37,409 bases of DNA from Aurantimonadaceae bacterium. Its GTDB lineage: Bacteria > Pseudomonadota > Alphaproteobacteria > Rhizobiales > Rhizobiaceae. This document shows positions 30,482 to 37,409 of this stretch, piece by piece. Numbering within the stretch: position 1 is the stretch's first letter; every line of letters begins with the position of its first letter. Where the stretch lies: positions 1 to 37,409 of the forward strand of contig CANJKV010000016.1 in the NCBI GenBank assembly GCA_947474855.1. The letters are read 5' to 3'. The position numbers and the translations under genes are program-made. The notes beneath the pieces were generated by a model. The model worked only from the letters and a program-made list of their open reading frames with translations. It searched no databases and had not been told where the DNA came from.

Positions 30482-31795
30482 TCAGGCTCCGGCAGGGCCG
30501 ACGGTGATCACCGTCGGCTCGGGGCTGAGCAGCGTCTTGGCCACGCGCCGCGCGTCCTCGATCGTCACCGCGTCGATCTCCGCCTCGCGCCGGTCGATGT
30601 AGTCGGTGCCGAGGTCGTCGAGCTGGATCGTCACCAGGGTCGAGGCGACCGCGAGCGAGGAGTCGAGGTTGCGCACGGCATAGGCGCCCTTGACGTAGGA
30701 CTTGGCGGCCGCGAGTTCCGCTTCGGTCGGCCCCTCCTCGGCCATGCGCTTCAGCTCGTCGCGCATCAGGTCGACCACCTCCTCCGCCTTGTCGGCGCGC
30801 GTTGTCGTGGAGGCCGACAGGAGCGCGGCGTGGTCGAAGGAGGCGAGGCTCGAGCCCGCGCCGTAGGCAAGGCCGCGCTTCTCGCGGATCTCCTGGTAGA
30901 GGCGCGAGGTGAAGGAGCCGCCGCCGAGGATCTGGTTGACGAGATAGGCGGCGAAGTAGTCGGGATGGTCGCGGGGCAGGCCCGGCAAGGCAAGCTGGAT
31001 CGAGGCCTGCGGCGTTTCGGCATCGACGTCGACGCGCTTGCCCGTGGCCGGCACGACGTCTGGAACCGGCGCGAGGTCGGGCGCGTCGGCAAGGCCCCCG
31101 AACACCTCGTCGAGCCGCTGCCCCAGCGTCTGCGCGTCGATGGCGCCGACGACGCCGACGACGAGGTTGCCGCGCGTGAACTTCGACTTGGCGAAGCCGC
31201 GCAGATCCTCGGCCGTGACGCTGTCCAGCGACGGGATCGTTCCTTCCACGGGGCGGCTGTAGGGATGGTAGGGGAAGATCGTCTCGCGCCAGGCTTCGCC
31301 GAGCCTCTCGCCGGGGTCGCGCGAGTCGGCGCGGATGCCGGTCTCGATCTGCCCGCGGATGCGGTTCACCGGCTCCTCGTCGAAGCGCGGCGCGTTCAGC
31401 GACAGGCGCAGGAGGTCGAAGGCCTCGGTCTCGAAGTCGGTGATCGCGCGGAACGATCCGGAAAAATCGTCGTAGCCGGCGGAATAGGCCAGCGACACGC
31501 CGAGATCGTCGAGCTTTTCCTGGAAGGCGGCGCTCGGGATCTCGCCGGCGCCTTCGTCGAGGAGGCCGGACAAAAGGTTCGCCGTCCCCTCCTTGCCCGG
31601 CGCGTCCTGCGTGGCGCCGGCTCCCGCGAAGGAGAAGCGCATCGCGATCAGCGGATTGGTGTGGTCCTCGACGAGCAGCGCCTTGATGCCGCCGGGGCTC
31701 GTCACCTCCTGGATCTCGACGGCTTCGGCCGGCGCGTCGGCGAGGCCGAGGAAGCCGAAGGCCGCTGCGGCGGCGAGCGATGCGAGACGGATCAT
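30482..31795 (-). CDS. M16-family peptidase-like subunit, non-catalytic
   Basis: The product is 437 residues. A signal peptide (hydrophobic 4-20, cleavage near AEA-VE, about residue 25) sends it to the periplasm. Both M16 halves are present, but the zinc motif HxxEH is missing; the matching place reads GTANLLSGLLDEG. The C-terminal half keeps the substrate-positioning segment EKRGLAYGAGS, typical of the partner subunit (as in mitochondrial MPP alpha and bacterial two-gene M16 pairs). It is encoded directly after a catalytic M16 gene with a 4-base overlap, so the two most likely form a heterodimer. The target is unknown; clearance of periplasmic or imported peptides is likely. Confidence 0.92.
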   Translation of the reverse strand: MIRLASLAAAAAFGFLGLADAPAEAVEIQEVTSPGGIKALLVEDHTNPLIAMRFSFAGAGATQDAPGKEGTANLLSGLLDEGAGEIPSAAFQEKLDDLGVSLAYSAGYDDFSGSFRAITDFETEAFDLLRLSLNAPRFDEEPVNRIRGQIETGIRADSRDPGERLGEAWRETIFPYHPYSRPVEGTIPSLDSVTAEDLRGFAKSKFTRGNLVVGVVGAIDAQTLGQRLDEVFGGLADAPDLAPVPDVVPATGKRVDVDAETPQASIQLALPGLPRDHPDYFAAYLVNQILGGGSFTSRLYQEIREKRGLAYGAGSSLASFDHAALLSASTTTRADKAEEVVDLMRDELKRMAEEGPTEAELAAAKSYVKGAYAVRNLDSSLAVASTLVTIQLDDLGTDYIDRREAEIDAVTIEDARRVAKTLLSPEPTVITVGPAGA

Positions 31796-33342
31796 GTACG
31801 GCTCTCCGGGCTGGGGCTGGCGGCGGGGGCGTCGTCCTCGGTGCCGGTGTCCGGCGAGGGCGGAGGCGTCGCGCCGGCGGTCGCGGGCGGGGCCGTGGTG
31901 GTCTCCGGCTCGCCGGCGGGCGGCAGGAGATAGGCGGAGACCGAGCGCTCGGGGCGCAGGTACTTGCGCGCGACGGCCTGGACGTCGGCGCTCGTGACCG
32001 CCTCGATCCGGTCAGGCCACTGGTCGACGTCGGCGACGGTGCGGCCGGTGGCGAGGGCGGCGGCGTAGCGGCGCGCCATCGCGGTCTGGCTGTCGGCGAG
32101 ATAGATCATGGTCTTGCGCACGCGGTTCTTGGCGCGTTCGAGCTCGGCGGCCGAGACCGGCTCGGCGATCACCCGGTCGATCTCGACGTCGATGGCGTCC
32201 TGGACCTGGGTCAGCGTCGCCTCGCCGCGGGGCATGCCGTAGACGCCGAACTGCGCTTCCTCGCGCGGGGAGCCGGAATAATAGGCGCCGGCCCCTGCCG
32301 CGATGCCCTGCCCGACGACGAGGGCGCGATACAGCCGGCTTGTCGTGCCGCTGCCGAGAATGTCGGACAGGACGTCCAGAGCCGCCGCCTCGTTGCCGGG
32401 CGCGGTGCGCTCGGAGGGCACGAGCCAGGTCGTTGAGAACGAGGGCTCGGTGACGCGCGGGTCGCGCAGGGTCACCGATCGCTCCGTGCGCGGCTCGGGT
32501 TCGGCGGGGCGGACGCGCGGGGGCGGCTCGGCCCGGCGCTTCAGCGGCCCGTAGATCTCTTCGGCCAGGCGGCGCGCCTCGGCCGGATCGACGTCGCCGG
32601 CGATCACCAGGACGGCGTTGTTGGGCGTGTAGTAGCGGTCGTAGAAGGCGATGGCGTCGTCCTTCGTCAGCGCCTGGATCTCGGACTCCCAGCCGATCAC
32701 GGGCGTGCCGTAGGGGCTGTTGGCAAAGAGCGTCGCCTGGACGGACTCGGAGAGCCGAGACTGCGGCTCGTCGTCGACGCGCTGACGGCGCTCCTGGAGA
32801 ACGACGTCGCGCTCGGGCGCCACCACCTCGTCCGTCAGGACGAGGTTCTCCATCCGGTCGGCCTCGAAGCGCATCACCATTTCCAGGGCGTCGGCCGGTA
32901 CCTGCTGGTAGTAGCCGGTGTAGTCGGCCGTGGTGAAGGCGTTCTCCTGACCGCCGATGGCCGCCACCGCCGCGGAGAACTCGCCCTCCGGGTGGGTCTT
33001 CGTGCCCTTGAACATCAAGTGCTCGAGGAAGTGGGCGACACCGGAGAAGCCGGCCGGCTCGTCGGCCGCGCCGACCTTGTAGTAGACCATCTGCGTGACC
33101 ACCGGCGCGCGGCGGTCGGGCAGGATCAGGACTTCCAGGCCGTTGGGCAGCGTGAAGTTGGTCAAACCCGGCAGACCCGGCTTGGCCGGCTCTGGAACGC
33201 CCTCCGAAGCCGGTGCCGGCGAAGGCACGGCCGGCCCCTGCGCGAAGGCCACGGGCGCGGCGGCGCACAGAAGCGCGGCGGAGAGAAGAAGGGCGGGAGC
33301 GCGGCGGCGCGGGGCGGCGGGATCGCGGCGGGTGGCCTGCAA
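31792..33342 (-). CDS. M16-family zinc metallopeptidase, catalytic subunit (periplasmic)
   Basis: The product is 516 residues. A basic N-terminus and a hydrophobic run (about 16-33) end in AFA-Q, a good signal peptide. The inverted zinc motif is HFLEH (H104, E107, H108), with the third ligand at E184 in VVLQERRQR, 76 residues after the second histidine, as usual. The C-terminal M16 half follows, then a Pro/Thr/Ala-rich acidic tail of about 45 residues that may be disordered. I take the start as TTG 33342, because a GAGGA site lies 6 bases upstream and the signal peptide then has a normal length. It overlaps the non-catalytic partner by 4 bases. The 87-base gap before it probably holds a promoter, but rsmD could also read through. 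Confidence 0.93.
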   Translation of the reverse strand: MQATRRDPAAPRRRAPALLLSAALLCAAAPVAFAQGPAVPSPAPASEGVPEPAKPGLPGLTNFTLPNGLEVLILPDRRAPVVTQMVYYKVGAADEPAGFSGVAHFLEHLMFKGTKTHPEGEFSAAVAAIGGQENAFTTADYTGYYQQVPADALEMVMRFEADRMENLVLTDEVVAPERDVVLQERRQRVDDEPQSRLSESVQATLFANSPYGTPVIGWESEIQALTKDDAIAFYDRYYTPNNAVLVIAGDVDPAEARRLAEEIYGPLKRRAEPPPRVRPAEPEPRTERSVTLRDPRVTEPSFSTTWLVPSERTAPGNEAAALDVLSDILGSGTTSRLYRALVVGQGIAAGAGAYYSGSPREEAQFGVYGMPRGEATLTQVQDAIDVEIDRVIAEPVSAAELERAKNRVRKTMIYLADSQTAMARRYAAALATGRTVADVDQWPDRIEAVTSADVQAVARKYLRPERSVSAYLLPPAGEPETTTAPPATAGATPPPSPDTGTEDDAPAASPSPESRT

Positions 33343-33348
33343 GATCGG

Positions 33349-33353
33349 TCCTC
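33349..33353 (-). promoter_or_regulatory. Ribosome-binding site supporting the TTG start of the M16 peptidase
   Basis: The minus strand reads GAGGA followed by CCGATC and TTG. No ATG or GTG in frame gives a complete signal peptide with comparable spacing, so this site decides the start. Confidence 0.6.
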
Positions 33354-33429
33354 GTCGGCGTCGGATCGGAAGGCTTGGGTCACCCCGGATTATGGGTTTT
33401 CCAAGTCCCCGGCACCAGTTACGCTTTCG

Positions 33430-33996
33430 TCATGCGCCTGGCGCGGCGACCCGCACCAGGCGCAGCACGGTGTCGCCCATGCGCCGCTCGTCGAGGATCT
33501 CGAAGCCGGCGGGCACCTCGAAGGGGGCGCTCGCCGCCTCCTCCAGGATGCAGACGGCGCCGGGCGCGAGCCATCCGCCGCCGAGCGCCGAGGCGAGCGC
33601 GCCTTCGCCCAGGCCCCTCGAATAGGGCGGGTCGGCGAAGAGGTAGTCGAACGGCTCCATCGAGCCGATGGCCCCGAGGCGCGTCGCGTCTCTGCGAAAG
33701 ATCTTGGTGGCGCCGCCGAGTTGCAGCGCCTCGACGTTGGTGCGCACCAGCCCCCGCCCTTCCGCCGACTCCTCGACGAAGAGGCAGAAGCGGGCGCCGC
33801 GCGACAGCGCCTCTAATCCGAGCGCCCCGGTGCCCGAGAAGAGGTCGAGGACGCGGGCGCCCTCGAGCCGGGGAAAGTCGCCGTGCTCCAGGATGTTGAA
33901 GAGCGCTTCACGCGCCCGGTCGCTCGTCGGGCGGATGGCGTCGCTCTTCGGCCCCGCGAGCGAGCGCCCGCGGAAGCGTCCTCCCACGATGCGCAT
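33430..33996 (-). CDS. rsmD: 16S rRNA (guanine(966)-N(2))-methyltransferase
   Basis: RsmD methylates N2 of G966 in 16S rRNA during 30S assembly, using S-adenosylmethionine. The product is 188 residues, the normal size. It begins with the family-typical MRIVGGRFRGR and RPTSDRAREALFNIL, has the SAM-binding VLDLFSGTGALGLEALSRGA (residues 49-68), and the catalytic DPPY at 122-125. It starts 3 bases after the pseudouridine synthase stop, so two ribosomal RNA modification genes share one transcript, an arrangement common in alphaproteobacteria. Its 3' end is followed by an 87-base gap and then the M16 pair. Confidence 0.96.
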   Translation of the reverse strand: MRIVGGRFRGRSLAGPKSDAIRPTSDRAREALFNILEHGDFPRLEGARVLDLFSGTGALGLEALSRGARFCLFVEESAEGRGLVRTNVEALQLGGATKIFRRDATRLGAIGSMEPFDYLFADPPYSRGLGEGALASALGGGWLAPGAVCILEEAASAPFEVPAGFEILDERRMGDTVLRLVRVAAPGA

Positions 33997-33999
33997 GCC

Positions 34000-36135
34000 T
34001 CAGCCCCGGTCGCGCGGCGGGCGCGAGCCGCCCTTCGGGCCGGCACCGCCCCGGCCGCCCGGGCGCCCGCCGTCGGCCTTGGCCGACGACTTGCCCTGCG
34101 GGCGGGCTCCCGAGGCCATCCAGACATTGGCCGAGCGCTTGGGCGCACCGGCGGGGGCACGCGGCCGCTTGCCCGCCTCCGTGCCGCCCTCCTCCGAGCG
34201 GGCGCCCCCGAAGCGCTTCGGCTTGAAGCCGCTTTCGGAGCGTTCGCCGCGCTCCGGCCGGTCGCCGCGCGGCTTGAAGCCGCCGCGGCTCGGGCGCTCG
34301 CCACCCTTCTCGTCGCGGTCGCGGGGCGGGCGGGGCGGGCGCGTGTCGAGCCGATCGAGTCCCTCCTCGCGGAAGGCCTGCCGGCTCTTCTTGAAGCCCT
34401 TCGGCTTCTCGGCCGCCGAGGAAACCCACTCGCCGCGCGGTTTCGCCCTTTCGCCGGGAGCGGGACGCTCGGCGCGCTCCTCGCGCTCGGGGCGGCCGGC
34501 GCGCACCGGCTTGTTGGAGAAGGGGTTGACGATCCCCGCCTCGAAGTCGGCGCCGGCCTCCTCGATCAGCGTCGGGCCCAGCTGGTCGCGGAGCGTGCGG
34601 CCGTTGATCTCCTGGACCGCGCCTTCCTCCAGCTCGCCGAGCTGGAAGGGGCCGAAGGACAGGCGGATCAGCCGGTTCACCTCCAGGCCGAGATGGCCGA
34701 GAATGCGCTTCACCTCGCGGTTCTTGCCCTCGCGAAGGCCCAGCGTCATCCAGATGTTGGAGCCCTGCTTGCGGTCGAGGTTCGCCTCGACGGCGCCGTA
34801 GAACACGCCGTCGATGGCGATGCCCTGGCGCAGGTCGTCGAGCTTGGACTGGTCGACGTCGCCGTGGGCGCGCACGCGGTAGCGCCGCAGCCACCCCGTC
34901 GAGGGCAGCTCCAGGACGCGCGCGAGCCCGCCGTCATTGGTGAGGAGAAGGAGCCCCTCGGTGTTGATGTCGAGCCGCCCGACGGAGAGCACCCGCGGCA
35001 TCTCCTCCGGCAGCGCGTCGAAGACGGTCGGGCGCCCTTCCGGGTCGCGGTTGGTGGTGACGAGGCCGGCCGGCTTGTGGAAGAGCCAGAGGCGGGTGCG
35101 CTCGATGGTCGGCAGCGGCGCGCCGTCGACCTCGATGCGGTCGGTCATCGACACGTCGACGGCCGGCGAGGTCAGGACCTGCCCGTTCAGCGTCACGCGC
35201 CCGTCGGCGATCATCGCCTCGGCGTCGCGGCGCGACGAGATGCCCGCGCGCGCGAGCCGCCGGGCGATGCGCATGGTGCCGTCGGCGGACGCGCCCTCGT
35301 CGGCGGCCTCGCGGCGCGGGCGGCGCTCGAAGCCGCCCTCCGCGCGGTCGCCGCGCGGGGCGCGCTTCGGCCGGTCGCCGCCGTCCTTGTCGAAGCGCCG
35401 GGGACGCTCGCCGCCTTCGCTGCGGTCGAAGCGCTTCGGGCGATCGCCGCCTTCCCCGTCGAAGCGCTTGGGGCGTTCGCTCCGCTCGCCGCGCTCGGAG
35501 GAGAGCGGCTTGGCGCGGCGCGGCCGCTCCTCGCCGGTTCCCTCCGCACCGTCGTGGGAGCGGCGGCCGTAGCTGCGCTTGGGGCCGCCCTCGCCGCGCT
35601 CGGCGGAGGCGTGCGAATGCATGCCGCGGCTCTTCGGGCGGAAGGCCGGGCGCTCGCCCTGGCCGCCGCCTTCGGCACCCTCTTCGCGACGCTTGAAGGG
35701 CCGGAACGGCTTGGCGCCGCCGCCCGCCCCGCCTTCGCCGCGCTCGCGCGGCGGCCGGTCGGAGAAGGAGCGGCGCGGTCGCTCCTCGCCGCCCTCGCGG
35801 CTGCCGCTGCGCTCGGGACGCTCGCGCCGTTCCGGGCGCTCGGCGCGTTCGGAGCGCTCCGGCCGGTCGCGCTTCTCGCCGAAGGCGGGCTTGGGCCGGA
35901 AGCTGCGCTTGCGCTCGCCGCCCTCGGGCTTGGCCTCGCCGCCGTCCTCGCGCCGGGCGCGGAAGGGCTTGCCGCCGCCGGACTTGGTCGCGCCACCGCC
36001 GAAGCGCGGCTTGGTGCCGCCCGGCCCGCGAGGAGCCTCGCCGCGCGGGCCGCCTTTGCCGCCGCGCGCGCCGCCGCCCGGCTTGGAGTTTCGGCCGAAG
36101 CGCTTCTTGTCGCCGCCGTCGGTGGTATCGCTCAT
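34000..36135 (-). CDS. rluB: RsuA/RluB-family rRNA pseudouridine synthase with long disordered tails (711 aa)
   Basis: The enzyme core covers only about residues 288-515. The S4 RNA-binding domain begins MRIARRLARAGISSRRDAE at 288. The synthase domain has the catalytic GRLDINTEGLLLLTNDG with D389, then REGKNREVKRIL and LIRLSFGPF. RluB makes pseudouridine 2605 in 23S rRNA, while RsuA and RluE are close relatives, so the exact site is inferred. About 287 residues before the core and about 195 after it are low-complexity R/G/E/K/P/S sequence with repeats such as RPKRFD-x-GGD, ERSERAERPERRERPERS and GGxxPRRGG-like runs, predicted to be disordered and RNA-binding. The frame is intact and ATG 36135 (MSDTTDGGDKKRF) is a good start. 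Starting at M288 would leave a normal-sized enzyme but discard 860 bases of open frame. Confidence 0.9.
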   Translation of the reverse strand: MSDTTDGGDKKRFGRNSKPGGGARGGKGGPRGEAPRGPGGTKPRFGGGATKSGGGKPFRARREDGGEAKPEGGERKRSFRPKPAFGEKRDRPERSERAERPERRERPERSGSREGGEERPRRSFSDRPPRERGEGGAGGGAKPFRPFKRREEGAEGGGQGERPAFRPKSRGMHSHASAERGEGGPKRSYGRRSHDGAEGTGEERPRRAKPLSSERGERSERPKRFDGEGGDRPKRFDRSEGGERPRRFDKDGGDRPKRAPRGDRAEGGFERRPRREAADEGASADGTMRIARRLARAGISSRRDAEAMIADGRVTLNGQVLTSPAVDVSMTDRIEVDGAPLPTIERTRLWLFHKPAGLVTTNRDPEGRPTVFDALPEEMPRVLSVGRLDINTEGLLLLTNDGGLARVLELPSTGWLRRYRVRAHGDVDQSKLDDLRQGIAIDGVFYGAVEANLDRKQGSNIWMTLGLREGKNREVKRILGHLGLEVNRLIRLSFGPFQLGELEEGAVQEINGRTLRDQLGPTLIEEAGADFEAGIVNPFSNKPVRAGRPEREERAERPAPGERAKPRGEWVSSAAEKPKGFKKSRQAFREEGLDRLDTRPPRPPRDRDEKGGERPSRGGFKPRGDRPERGERSESGFKPKRFGGARSEEGGTEAGKRPRAPAGAPKRSANVWMASGARPQGKSSAKADGGRPGGRGGAGPKGGSRPPRDRG
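35361..35490 (-). repeat. Short degenerate repeats in the rluB N-terminal tail
   Basis: Four consecutive units of 11-13 residues can be read on the minus strand: RPKRFDGEGGD, RPKRFDRSEGGE, RPRRFDKDGGD and RPKRAPRGD. The DNA repeats with small changes (gaagcgcttsgg units about 33-39 bases apart on the + strand). The array looks like an expanding arginine/glycine-rich tract. Confidence 0.75.
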
Positions 36136-36190
36136 CGTGTTCTTTGCCTTTCGCCACCGGCCTCGGTATCAGATCGCGCTCCACCGGGCG

Positions 36191-36196
36191 AGGGAA
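36191..36196 (+). promoter_or_regulatory. Ribosome-binding site supporting the GTG start of tadA
   Basis: AGGGAA lies 9 bases before GTG 36206, and 27 bases before the first in-frame ATG (36224), which is too far. It therefore favours the GTG start. Confidence 0.55.
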
Positions 36197-36205
36197 CGTA
36201 TCGCC

Positions 36206-36652
36206 GTGAACCGGCCGAATTTCATGGATCTCGCCCTGCAGGAGGCCAAGCTGGCAGCCGAGCGGGGCGAAGTGCCCGTCGGCGCCGTGGTGGTCTCGGG
36301 CGACAGGGTGGTCGCACAAGCGGGCAACGAGACCCGCGCCCGCCGCGATCCGACCGCCCATGCCGAGATGCTGGCGATCCGCCGCGCGGCCCGGGCGCTC
36401 GATGCCGAGCGCCTCCTCGGCTGCGACCTCTACGTCACGCTGGAGCCCTGCGCCATGTGCGCGGGGGCGATTTCGTTTGCAAGAATCCGACGGCTTTATT
36501 TCGCCGCCGGAGACGAAAAAGGCGGCGCCGTCGAGAACGGGCCGCGCTTCTTTTCCCAACCGACCTGCCACCACGCGCCGGACATCTATTCCGGAATCGC
36601 CGAGCGCGAGGCGGCGGCCCTGCTCGTCCGCTTCTTCGCCGAGCGGCGCTGA
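36206..36652 (+). CDS. tadA: tRNA adenosine(34) deaminase
   Basis: TadA turns A34 of tRNA-Arg(ACG) into inosine and is essential in most bacteria. The product is 148 residues. Zinc ligands are visible: H52 in TAHAEM with the proton-shuttling E54, and C82 and C85 in PCAMCAG. GEVPVGAVVV and the C-terminal GPRFFSQPTCHH are typical. The start is GTG 36206, chosen from its ribosome-binding site; ATG 36224 would remove six residues. The longer frame from 35579 is a shadow of rluB. It is divergent from rluB across a 70-base gap and convergent with the lipoprotein gene. The third-position GC of the middle is slightly lower (cgtttgcaagaatccgacgg), but nothing suggests transfer. Confidence 0.95.
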   Translation: MNRPNFMDLALQEAKLAAERGEVPVGAVVVSGDRVVAQAGNETRARRDPTAHAEMLAIRRAARALDAERLLGCDLYVTLEPCAMCAGAISFARIRRLYFAAGDEKGGAVENGPRFFSQPTCHHAPDIYSGIAEREAAALLVRFFAERR

Positions 36653-36663
36653 AGCGGGCGGCT

Positions 36664-37368
36664 TCACATGCCGGGCACGAGGTCCCTGAACTTGTCGAAC
36701 ACCGACGAGCGGTCGTTCGACAGGCGGCGCTGCTTGACCTCCTCGTCCTCGCCGGGATCGCCGACGGGGGCGCTCGCCGCGGGCTGGCGGTAGGTCGTCG
36801 GCGGCTCCGACAGGTAGCGGCGCTGGTTCGGGTTGCCGCGCTGCTCGGCGACGCGCTGCTGGATCAGCTCGCGCGAGGAGCGCAGCTGCGTGGGCGAGAG
36901 CGTCGTGCTGCCGCTGGCCGAGCTGTAGAGGCGGCGGCTCTCGCTGCTGCGTCCATTCCGCGTCGCGGCGGCGCGCATCTCGTCGGTGACGCCTTCCTTC
37001 TCGGCGGCGAGGACGTCGCCGCGGATCGGCGTGTCGCCGTTGTTGTTCACGGCGTCGCCGGCGGCGCGCAGCCGCGCCGCGCGCTGCTCGGGCGATTCCG
37101 GCCAGTTGGGATCGTCCGTGGTGTTGCGCACCGAACGCGGCGCCGGCAGCGCACCGACGCTGTTCGGGCGCACCAGCTCGGGCCGCGGCGCGTAGGCGAT
37201 CTGCGTCGAGTCCGGCGTGAGATCGGCGAACTGGTCGAGATCGTCGAAGAGCTGCGCGCCGGCGGACGTGCCGGTGCCGTAGGTCGGCCCCATGCAGCCC
37301 GACAGCCCGATCCCCGCCGCGACGACCAATCCGAGCCGCGCGGCGGCCTTCAGCGCAAAACCTGCCAT
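36664..37368 (-). CDS. Putative lipoprotein of unknown function (234 aa)
   Basis: The N-terminus has positive residues, a hydrophobic run (12-22) and the lipobox LSGC with the acylated cysteine at C25, so it is exported and lipid-anchored, probably in the outer membrane (residues +2 and +3 are Met-Gly, not Asp). The mature part is hydrophilic, with PRPELVRPNSVGALPAP, DPNWPESPEQRAARLRA and a long Ser/Arg/Gln-rich stretch, and no enzyme motif. I do not recognise a characterised family. It recalls uncharacterised rhizobial lipoproteins with the RPELVRP and DPNWPESPEQR blocks. The start ATG 37368 gives a normal signal. The gene ends 11 bases after tadA in convergent orientation. Confidence 0.8.
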   Translation of the reverse strand: MAGFALKAAARLGLVVAAGIGLSGCMGPTYGTGTSAGAQLFDDLDQFADLTPDSTQIAYAPRPELVRPNSVGALPAPRSVRNTTDDPNWPESPEQRAARLRAAGDAVNNNGDTPIRGDVLAAEKEGVTDEMRAAATRNGRSSESRRLYSSASGSTTLSPTQLRSSRELIQQRVAEQRGNPNQRRYLSEPPTTYRQPAASAPVGDPGEDEEVKQRRLSNDRSSVFDKFRDLVPGM

Positions 37369-37409
37369 GCTTCCTCGGCCCCCTCGCCGCCTTGTTTCCT
37401 GGATCGGGA

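Noticed and set aside
33343-33429. Promoter with CATAAT for the M16 operon
   Set aside because: A CATAAT box is present on the minus strand, but no acceptable -35 hexamer lies 16-18 bases upstream. It is too weak to list.
33668-36652. Three long + strand frames opposite and upstream of rluB
   Set aside because: They are Ser/Pro/Arg-rich reverse readings of the RG-rich rluB tails. Only the last 148 residues, from 36206, are real (tadA).

Overview
The window is GC-rich, gene-dense bacterial chromosome. Gene content and order fit an alphaproteobacterium of the Rhizobiales/Hyphomicrobiales. The pointers are a glgC-glgA-pgm glycogen cluster, the pmbA/tldE - IMPase - DUF4170 - DUF374 - waaA - lpxK lipid A/Kdo block next to DUF2093, paired M16 peptidases, and an RsuA/RluB pseudouridine synthase with long disordered tails. 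I cannot place the genus. I see no tRNA, rRNA, insertion sequence, prophage or CRISPR array, so this looks like core chromosome rather than an island.

Layout. Bases 1-7288 (+) hold the 3' end of tamA and a complete, very long tamB (2184 aa), an outer-membrane biogenesis pair. The middle of TamB is an array of eight ~101-residue repeats with almost no length variation. A small helical protein gene follows. Bases 7776-18545 (+) are a carbon-storage block: pgi, glgP, a terminator-like hairpin, then glgC, glgA, pgm and glgX. It joins glucose-6-phosphate, glucose-1-phosphate, ADP-glucose and alpha-glucan in both directions. The branching-enzyme gene glgB, which sits between glgP and glgC in the well-studied Agrobacterium operon, is absent here. 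The same strand continues with mutL, an unassigned GT-B glycosyltransferase and a DUF2093 gene.

Bases 21894-27576 (-) are a tight envelope-lipid cluster read as tldE/pmbA, an IMPase-family phosphatase, DUF4170, a DUF374 acyltransferase, waaA (Kdo transferase) and lpxK (lipid A 4'-kinase). Divergent from it at 27745-29631 (+) is a complete amylosucrase with an intact catalytic triad, which makes alpha-1,4-glucan directly from sucrose. Bases 29623-36135 (-) read as rluB-like, rsmD, catalytic M16 peptidase, non-catalytic M16 partner and a patatin-like phospholipase. The window ends with tadA (+) and an uncharacterised lipoprotein (-).

The most interesting themes are the regular repeat array in TamB; a glucan economy with synthesis, phosphorolysis, debranching and an amylosucrase but no local branching enzyme; and the rRNA pseudouridine synthase whose core is less than a third of its length. 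No clearly new multi-gene system (defence, secretion, BGC) is visible.
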